Of a DNA stretch of 5,852 bases, positions 1 to 4,534 are shown piece by piece. Location: NCBI GenBank assembly GCA_016866575.1, contig VGMA01000090.1, positions 1 to 5,852 on the forward strand. Reading direction: 5' to 3'. This DNA comes from Chlamydiota bacterium. Lineage in GTDB: Bacteria > Chlamydiota > Chlamydiia > Chlamydiales > VGMA01. Under the pieces are notes generated by a model. It was not told the origin of the DNA. It worked only from the letters and a program-made list of their open reading frames with translations, and did not search any database. Made by a program: the position numbers and the translations under genes. Within the stretch, counting starts at the first letter, position 1, and the number at the start of each line of letters is the position of its first letter.

Positions 1-327
1 CACCCCTGTTTTAGAATACCCAGACAAACCCAAACGGTTTTGGATGAAAAAAACGCCTCTCTTTATAGAAGAGTGAACGTTTATCATTCAAAAATGGAAA
101 TCCCTATTCAAATGCATCCCTCGAAAGAGGCCCCTTCAACGACTCTTTCATTCCACCATCCTCTTGAAGACTATTTTTCTGCTTTAAAAAACAGCTCTCT
201 TGTTGTCGAAGAATTGCAAGAATTGTATTCTACAAAAACAAGCGTGGGTAAACACGCAAAAATGGAAAACAGAGCGAGAAATGAGTTCCCCTATTTTCTC
301 GTAATAGCAGCAAGAAAGGTACTTTAA
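1..327 (+). CDS. Class I SAM-dependent methyltransferase, C-terminal part (5' end outside window)
   Basis: The frame is open from the first base (it begins HPCFRIPRQ) and stops with TAA at 325-327, so about 108 C-terminal residues are visible. The segments HPCFRIPRQ, YRRVNVY, IPIQMHP, FHHPLEDYFSAL and ENRARNEFP match, from memory, the tail of a family of about 250-aa methyltransferases (methyltransferase type 11-like). These usually read HPCFRIPRQ..WGWDE, then YRR, then IPI.MHPG, then ENRAR.E.P.FL. The SAM-binding Rossmann core lies upstream of the window, so neither cofactor binding nor substrate can be judged here; the substrate of this family is not known to me. One small oddity is TVLDE where family members usually have WGWDE. 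A TTG at 40 could be read as a start, but the homology continues upstream of it, so this is a partial gene and not a 95-aa protein. The stop lies 3 bp before glmS, which implies one transcript. The family call is fairly sure, the function is not. Confidence 0.8.
   Translation, partial: HPCFRIPRQTQTVLDEKNASLYRRVNVYHSKMEIPIQMHPSKEAPSTTLSFHHPLEDYFSALKNSSLVVEELQELYSTKTSVGKHAKMENRARNEFPYFLVIAARKVL
314..319 (+). promoter_or_regulatory. Shine-Dalgarno-like site for glmS
   Basis: GAAAGG lies 11 bases before the ATG of glmS, inside the last codons of the methyltransferase gene. The spacing is slightly long, but it is the best ribosome-binding match before any start codon in this window, and it fits translation of glmS from the same transcript as the methyltransferase. 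Confidence 0.4.
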
Positions 328-330
328 ATA

Positions 331-2166
331 ATGTGTGGAATCTTCGGTTATGTGGCGCATAAAAAAACGAACGCTGTCGAAGAGTGTCTTAAAGGTTTAC
401 AAGCATTAGAGTATCGAGGCTATGATTCAGCAGGCCTTGCTGGCATAAAACAAGGAAAAATCCACTTTTATAAAAGAGTTGGAAAAGTTCGCAATCTCAA
501 AGAACTTGTCTTTGAAGAAGAAGTTGCTTTAGAGATTGGTATTGCTCATACAAGATGGGCAACTCATGGGGGGCTAACAGAACAAAATGCCCATCCTCAA
601 CTTGATTCAAGTCATTCACTAGCGCTAATACACAATGGAATTATCGAAAATTACCAAGAAATACGCTTCAATTTGATGAACCTTGGAAAAGAGTTTGTTT
701 CTGAAACAGATACTGAAGTAATCTCGCAGCTTCTTGCCTACGAATACACCGATTTCGCTTTTATTCCCTCTTTAGTAAGGACATTGGAGCAGCTAGAGGG
801 ATCTTTTGCTATAGCTTGCATCCATAAAGACTTTCCTGATGCGATTTTTGCTTCTGCTCGAGATTGTCCTCTGATTATTGCTAAATGCAAAAAAACCGAT
901 GATATTTTCATCTCCTCAGACGCAAACGCTCTTTCGCGACAAGATATGGAGCTAATTTTTCTTCACGATGGTGAAATCGCACAAATTTCAGCTGGCATAA
1001 TCACTTTGTATGATAAAAAAGGGTTAATCATCCAAAAAGCTTTTGAATCGATCTCTCTTTGCTCTAAATCTTCTTCAAAAGAGGGTTTTGAACATTTCAT
1101 GCTTAAGGAAATATTCGATCAACCTCTTTCCTTAAGCCAAGTAATCAAAAATCGATTTGATTCTCATACAGCAAAAGTGCAGATCCATGAGTGCAAGGAT
1201 CTAGGGCAAATCGAACACATCCGCTTGATTGGATGCGGGACTTCCTACCATGCAGGGCTTCTTGTCTCTTCTATATTTGAAGAAATGCTCCAGATTGAGA
1301 CATCAGCGGAAATAGCTTCCGAATTTCGTTATAAAGACCCAATACTTAGAAAAAATTCTCTTGTTATTGCAATCAGTCAATCTGGAGAAACTGCTGATAC
1401 CTTGGCAGCGCTTCGTTTAGCAAAAAGCAAAGGGGCAAAAACTCTCGGGTTTGGCAATGTCATGCACTCTTCACTTTTTAGAGAAGCAGACCTTTTTATT
1501 GATCTAAAAGCTGGTCCTGAGGTCTCTGTTTGCTCAACAAAAGCCTTTACCTCTCAAATAGCCTCTCTACTTTTGTTTGCTCTCTACCTAAAACAGACAA
1601 TTAAAGGGGTAGATGTAGCACTAGACACCACTTTTTTTCATCATTTAGAATCATTATCAGGAATAGTCACTGATGTATTACAACAAAAAGATCTGATCCG
1701 CTCTTTTGCAGAAAAGTACGCCGACTACGAAAACTTCTTTTTTATCGGTAGAAACTTGATGTATCCAACTAGCATGGAAGCGGCTTTGAAGTTGAAAGAA
1801 ATTAGCTACATCAATGCTACTGCTTATCCAGCGGGCGAGCTAAAGCATGGTCCTATAGCTTTAATCGATGAAACTATTCCAACAATCGCTTTTTTGGGAA
1901 ATGAAAAGACTTTATCAAAAACATTTAGCAATTTGACAGAGATCCAAGCCAGAAAAGGAAAAATTTTAGCCCTTTCTCCTAGGCATTTCACTAAAATCAC
2001 CACGATCACGAATGATGTGATTTGGCTACAAAACGATCTACCCGATTTTTTCTCAGCTATCCCCTATTCTGTCGCAGCTCAATTATTGGCCTATTACATC
2101 GCTAAAAAAAGGGGTAAAGAAATTGATCAACCCCGCAATCTTGCTAAAGCTGTAACTGTTGAATAA
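331..2166 (+). CDS. glmS: Glutamine--fructose-6-phosphate aminotransferase (isomerizing)
   Basis: GlmS converts fructose-6-phosphate and glutamine to glucosamine-6-phosphate and glutamate in the cytoplasm. This is the entry step to UDP-GlcNAc, lipid A and peptidoglycan. The length, 611 aa, is normal (E. coli 609). The N-terminal class II glutaminase domain covers residues 2-220 or so: nucleophile Cys2 in MCGIFGY, RGYDSAG at 29-35, HTRWATHG at 73-80, HNGIIENY at 101-108 and SETDTEV at 124-130. EHFMLKEI at 254-261 leads into two SIS isomerase domains. These carry IGCGTSYHAG at 300-309, ISQSGETADT at 348-357, CSTKAFTSQ at 401-409, LKEISYI at 488-494 and GELKHGP at 502-508. The C-terminal DQPRNLAKAVTVE carries the catalytic lysine, Lys606 here. 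All key residues are present and the frame is intact. The ATG is fixed because Cys2 must become the N-terminus. The gap to the methyltransferase upstream is 3 bp. No glmS ribozyme leader is possible here, because coding sequence abuts the start. Confidence 0.98.
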   Translation: MCGIFGYVAHKKTNAVEECLKGLQALEYRGYDSAGLAGIKQGKIHFYKRVGKVRNLKELVFEEEVALEIGIAHTRWATHGGLTEQNAHPQLDSSHSLALIHNGIIENYQEIRFNLMNLGKEFVSETDTEVISQLLAYEYTDFAFIPSLVRTLEQLEGSFAIACIHKDFPDAIFASARDCPLIIAKCKKTDDIFISSDANALSRQDMELIFLHDGEIAQISAGIITLYDKKGLIIQKAFESISLCSKSSSKEGFEHFMLKEIFDQPLSLSQVIKNRFDSHTAKVQIHECKDLGQIEHIRLIGCGTSYHAGLLVSSIFEEMLQIETSAEIASEFRYKDPILRKNSLVIAISQSGETADTLAALRLAKSKGAKTLGFGNVMHSSLFREADLFIDLKAGPEVSVCSTKAFTSQIASLLLFALYLKQTIKGVDVALDTTFFHHLESLSGIVTDVLQQKDLIRSFAEKYADYENFFFIGRNLMYPTSMEAALKLKEISYINATAYPAGELKHGPIALIDETIPTIAFLGNEKTLSKTFSNLTEIQARKGKILALSPRHFTKITTITNDVIWLQNDLPDFFSAIPYSVAAQLLAYYIAKKRGKEIDQPRNLAKAVTVE

Positions 2167-2188
2167 TAATAAGCTTTACTGATACAAT
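2159..2188 (+). promoter_or_regulatory. Possible sigma70-type promoter before the 88-aa frame
   Basis: TTGAAT (2159-2164, over the last codons and stop of glmS) and TACAAT (2183-2188) are separated by 18 bases. They match the -35 and -10 consensus at 4 and 5 of 6 positions. A transcript from here would start at about 2194-2197, on or next to the ATG at 2195, so it would be leaderless. In DNA this AT-rich such matches arise easily by chance, hence the low confidence. Confidence 0.22.
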
Positions 2189-2194
2189 AGCTCT

Positions 2195-2461
2195 ATGATC
2201 AATCCATTGTGCTCACTAGACAAAACGCTAACTATTAAAGCGTTTTCTAATCAACCTATCACCTCAATAGCAAAAGCTATAAACACCCTTGTCACGAATT
2301 TTTTTGAACAAGAAGAAAAAATTCGTCAAAAATCAAACGATGCGCTCCGTTACGCTCGTTTAAAAGCTGAACAGGATAGCAATTTACTCCAAGATTGGAT
2401 TTTGCAGAGCTGGACCTGTCAAAACTTAATTTTTCGTAAAATAGACGTAATCAATTCCTAA
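2195..2461 (+). CDS. Hypothetical small protein, 88 aa
   Basis: I do not recognise this protein. It starts 28 bp after glmS on the same strand and could be the last gene of that operon. Residues of about 24-65 (from SIAKAINTLV through FFEQEEKIRQK to LKAEQDS) look amphipathic and helix-prone, and residues 36-62 are highly charged. The end is enriched in Trp, Cys and Ile (W68, W73, C75). There is no signal peptide or clear membrane segment. No Shine-Dalgarno match precedes the ATG, which is the only Met in the frame. The frame fills most of the gap between glmS and the next promoter region, and its codon choice does not stand out from its neighbours, which favours a real gene. A chance frame, or the remnant of a longer gene, remains possible. 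Confidence 0.5.
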   Translation: MINPLCSLDKTLTIKAFSNQPITSIAKAINTLVTNFFEQEEKIRQKSNDALRYARLKAEQDSNLLQDWILQSWTCQNLIFRKIDVINS

Positions 2462-2521
2462 CTGTTATTTACTCACGTTAGCTCACAATTATACATTAAA
2501 TATCTCAAAAACAGCATTTTA

Positions 2522-2549
2522 AAAAATAAATAAATTTTTATTTATTTTT
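2522..2549. repeat. Perfect 13-bp A/T inverted repeat
   Basis: The arms AAAAATAAATAAA (2522-2534) and TTTATTTATTTTT (2537-2549) are exact reverse complements separated by TT. The element lies just upstream of the extended -10 of the phosphoribosyltransferase-like gene, across the place where a -35 box or UP element would be. It could be an A-tract upstream promoter element, a regulator site, or a weak GC-free hairpin at the end of the preceding transcript. Low sequence complexity makes a chance origin possible. Confidence 0.55.
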
Positions 2550-2564
2550 ATTAATTTATATTTT

Positions 2565-2573
2565 TGCTATAAT
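2565..2573 (+). promoter_or_regulatory. Extended -10 promoter for the phosphoribosyltransferase-like gene
   Basis: TGCTATAAT is a perfect extended -10 element (TGn plus the TATAAT consensus). At a 17-base spacing the -35 position holds only T-rich sequence (TTTTTA, 2545-2550), which an extended -10 can tolerate. Transcription would begin near 2580 and give a leader of about 30 bases, nearly all A/T, with no Shine-Dalgarno sequence before the ATG at 2610. The rest of the gap between 2462 and 2609 holds the A/T inverted repeat and nothing else that I recognise. Confidence 0.55.
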
Positions 2574-2609
2574 ATATATTGTATTGAATTTAAAATAATT
2601 ATATTTTAT

Positions 2610-3572
2610 ATGAGCGCTGAAATCAGTCAGAGTTACTTTTATGGACAAGAAACGCTTATGCCCTATTATGGCATCGATACTAACGAACCTTTTTTACTTC
2701 CTCCCCTAGATTTATATATCGATAATAGCTCAGAACAAATAAATGAAGAAAGTATAATAAAATGGAAAGCAGATAAAATTGTTAAAGTTGGAAAAAAATG
2801 GGTTCCTGATGAACATAAGATTGCTGCTATCGATTTTTTTATAAAAAAATTAGATTTTATCCCTTTTACAAATTTTAAAGCAAATCTACTTGATACAGCT
2901 CAACGTTGCAGGGGCACTATTGAAGAAAGTGTAGTTTTGATTGAACCCAATAAAAGTCAGGCTTGGACAGCGCATATAGTGACTGCTAGCCTTAGAGTTC
3001 TACCTAAAGCATTTCTCAGATTAGGAGAACAATACGCTGATAAATTCGCCTCTTCTTTAGACTCTTTACCTGAGTCTTTCAATCTACAGCACCTTAAATC
3101 TATTGTCATCATAGATGACGCTTCTTATAGCGGCACGCAAATCAAAAACAACGTGGAAACTGCAGATGCATTATTAAAAGCTAGAGGAATTGATGACGCT
3201 ACATTTCACATTATCATCCCCTACATTACTACCGCTACTTTAGGGGTGGAACAATATCTAGTAAGCCAAGGCATCAGATGCATTTTTTATTACAATGTAT
3301 TAATGCCTACAGTACATGAAATTCTCATTAGAGAAGCAAATCTTGATCCAGATTCTAAAGTAAATATAGCTGATGCTAAAATAAAGAAGGCTGTCTTGAA
3401 GATCATTTGCCCTGACATAAAAGAAGCTAAAGCTGAATTAGAAATACAAAAAATTACATTGACCCGTTTTGCTCACAAAACTCCGAATCACATGTCTTTT
3501 GCGCCTGTATTTGTTAATCAAAATGTGATCGAAACAGTAAATCCACCATATAAAATACCCTTAACTGTTTAA
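2610..3572 (+). CDS. Phosphoribosyltransferase-like (type I PRTase fold) protein, 320 aa
   Basis: The key motif is at residues 165-177, IVIIDDASYSGTQ. Four hydrophobic residues, two aspartates (D169, D170) and a S-G-T turn match the PRPP-binding loop of type I phosphoribosyltransferases (consensus VVLVDDVLATGGT). The usual T-G-G-T ending is changed to S-G-T-Q. A second strand and helix follow (FHIIIPYITTATLGVEQYL, 199-217), as expected for the Rossmann-like core. The end carries FAHKTPNHMSF (287-297) and PPYK (312-315), which resemble, from memory, a C-terminal signature of uncharacterised bacterial PRTase-like proteins. The acceptor base or substrate cannot be read from the sequence, and the protein is longer than purine or pyrimidine salvage PRTases. 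There is no signal peptide, so it is probably cytoplasmic or an effector. The ATG at 2610 has no Shine-Dalgarno; a second Met at residue 17 is an alternative start. The gene has its own promoter and converges on the NADAR gene. The fold call is fairly sure, the function is open. Confidence 0.8.
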   Translation: MSAEISQSYFYGQETLMPYYGIDTNEPFLLPPLDLYIDNSSEQINEESIIKWKADKIVKVGKKWVPDEHKIAAIDFFIKKLDFIPFTNFKANLLDTAQRCRGTIEESVVLIEPNKSQAWTAHIVTASLRVLPKAFLRLGEQYADKFASSLDSLPESFNLQHLKSIVIIDDASYSGTQIKNNVETADALLKARGIDDATFHIIIPYITTATLGVEQYLVSQGIRCIFYYNVLMPTVHEILIREANLDPDSKVNIADAKIKKAVLKIICPDIKEAKAELEIQKITLTRFAHKTPNHMSFAPVFVNQNVIETVNPPYKIPLTV

Positions 3573-3589
3573 ATCAAAGAGTGCCTAGA

Positions 3590-4516
3590 CTAACCATTTT
3601 CTTCTAGAAAATGGTTTCTCTGTCGCATTAAAATTTTACCTAGATGGTTTGAGACATCTGTAAGTTCTTTATCGAAATTGGTACCCCAAAACGAATCTTT
3701 AGTGTGTTCTCGTAGTTCAAAACCTGCTGTTTGTAAAAGAAGCATTTTGAGTGAAGGGTTATAAGAAAACTTAGCAGAAATCAATCTTTGCATCAAATCT
3801 AAGCGAAACTCATCATTTATAGCTGTTGAATTTTTATAAGCTGCTTTTTTAAAAAGCCTATTTGCCTTGTACTTAATATCTTTTGCTGAATAATTCCAAA
3901 CCCAATCTTCGATTTGATCTGCAGGACAGCCAAGTTTTTTAGCTTTGATTGTCATGTAGGCATGCTCAAGTGAAGGGTAGATTTTTTTTTCTTCTTCATC
4001 TGGCACAAGAGTTGGAAAAAAATTTGACAACCAGCAAACTCTTTCTCTTCTAGAACTGAAACGGAGGATCTGATCTTCATCGATTACAACAGCAAGAGCA
4101 TCCTGCTGCATTCTTAATTCGGTCCAAACTTTATTGATTTTTTCTATCACAGGAAGTATAGCTTCAAATTCAAAAGTTTTTCCGCAATTTTTTGCTAATA
4201 GAGCTGCTGTTTTGTTTAAGCTTTCGATATCAAAACTTTCTAGATCGTCAATGCTGTATATCCTAAAAGCTTGATCTTCAAAAACAAGGCAGCGACCTAG
4301 AGGAATATCCAAAATAGGGCTTAAAAACAAGGTTTCAGGGTTTGAATCTCTTTCGAAAGTTTTTGTTTCACGATCATAGATTTGTAAATCTTCTAAACTT
4401 AAAAGTTCTGAGTAAGATCTATTTTTTGCAAGTGTACTGTTGGTAATGCTCATGGATGGAATATTATCATAAGTGTTGATTTTTTCCCTATCTGTATATA
4501 TATAAATTCTAAGCAT
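3590..4516 (-). CDS. NADAR (YbiA/DUF1768) domain protein with unassigned N-terminal region, 308 aa
   Basis: Residues of about 151-301 form a NADAR domain. Visible motifs are LRFSSRRE (151-158), LSNFFP (163-168), YPSLEHAYM (180-188, with the E184-H185 pair of the active site), AKFSYNPSLKMLLLQT (248-263), ELREHTKDSFWG (267-278) and NHLGKILMRQR (290-300). Known NADAR enzymes are N-glycosidases: some hydrolyse riboflavin-pathway intermediates, others remove ADP-ribose from guanine in DNA and neutralise DarT-type toxins. Which applies here is not visible. Two deviations stand out: EHAYM where Q usually follows the tyrosine, and WGTN..VSNHLG where WGxG..G.N.LG is usual. Residues 1-150 have no similarity that I recognise; stand-alone YbiA proteins have about 160 aa, so this part is an added domain. 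The start is uncertain: neither the ATG at 4516 nor Met22 (4453) has a Shine-Dalgarno, and Met22 would leave room for the divergent promoter. The gene converges on the phosphoribosyltransferase-like gene. Confidence 0.85.
   Translation of the reverse strand: MLRIYIYTDREKINTYDNIPSMSITNSTLAKNRSYSELLSLEDLQIYDRETKTFERDSNPETLFLSPILDIPLGRCLVFEDQAFRIYSIDDLESFDIESLNKTAALLAKNCGKTFEFEAILPVIEKINKVWTELRMQQDALAVVIDEDQILRFSSRRERVCWLSNFFPTLVPDEEEKKIYPSLEHAYMTIKAKKLGCPADQIEDWVWNYSAKDIKYKANRLFKKAAYKNSTAINDEFRLDLMQRLISAKFSYNPSLKMLLLQTAGFELREHTKDSFWGTNFDKELTDVSNHLGKILMRQRNHFLEENG
3592..3616. terminator. Hairpin at the junction of two convergent genes, possible terminator
   Basis: AACCATTTTCT (3592-3602) and AGAAAATGGTT (3606-3616) form a perfect 11-bp stem with a 3-base loop. 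It lies 20 bp after the stop of the phosphoribosyltransferase-like gene and overlaps the last codons and stop of the NADAR gene on the other strand. On the + strand it is followed by TTTCTC, a weak U-tract, so it may act as a terminator for the + gene. The stem is poor in G/C, with three G-C pairs, and on the - strand no T-run follows, so termination there is less likely. Confidence 0.45.
4476..4504 (+). promoter_or_regulatory. Probable promoter of the AsmA-like gene
   Basis: TTGATT (4476-4481) and TATATA (4499-4504) are separated by 17 bases, with the -10 region inside an alternating TA run at 4495-4504. Transcription would start near 4511 and give a leader of about 24 bases to the ATG at 4535. 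Because the TA run reads alike on both strands, it could also serve as a -10 for the NADAR gene in the other direction. The element overlaps the first codons of NADAR if that gene starts at 4516. Confidence 0.4.
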
Positions 4517-4534
4517 TTTAATTTTTTAATACAT

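Noticed and set aside
40..327. Separate 95-aa protein starting at TTG 40
   Set aside because: The same frame is open to base 1, and the residues before the TTG (HPCFRIPRQ) belong to the methyltransferase family, so this is the tail of a longer gene.
300..331. glmS ribozyme riboswitch upstream of glmS
   Set aside because: Only 3 bp separate the upstream stop codon from the glmS ATG, and the DNA before it is coding. There is no room for the ribozyme, which is found mainly in Firmicutes.
1824..2009. 61-codon frame on the - strand
   Set aside because: It lies wholly inside the conserved SIS2 domain of glmS, has no recognisable similarity or ribosome site, and is explained as a shadow of the true frame.
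2166..2195. Intrinsic terminator after glmS
   Set aside because: The 28-bp gap has only a weak AGCT...AGCT pairing and no T-run.
2472..2486. Two CTCAC copies 10 bases apart as an operator
   Set aside because: A 5-base direct repeat at one helical turn is too short to separate from chance, and it lies well upstream of the promoter.
2610..4516. Classical DarT/NADAR toxin-antitoxin pair
   Set aside because: The neighbour of NADAR has a PRPP-type loop and shows no ADP-ribosyltransferase motifs. The two genes are convergent and have separate promoters, unlike a typical toxin-antitoxin operon.
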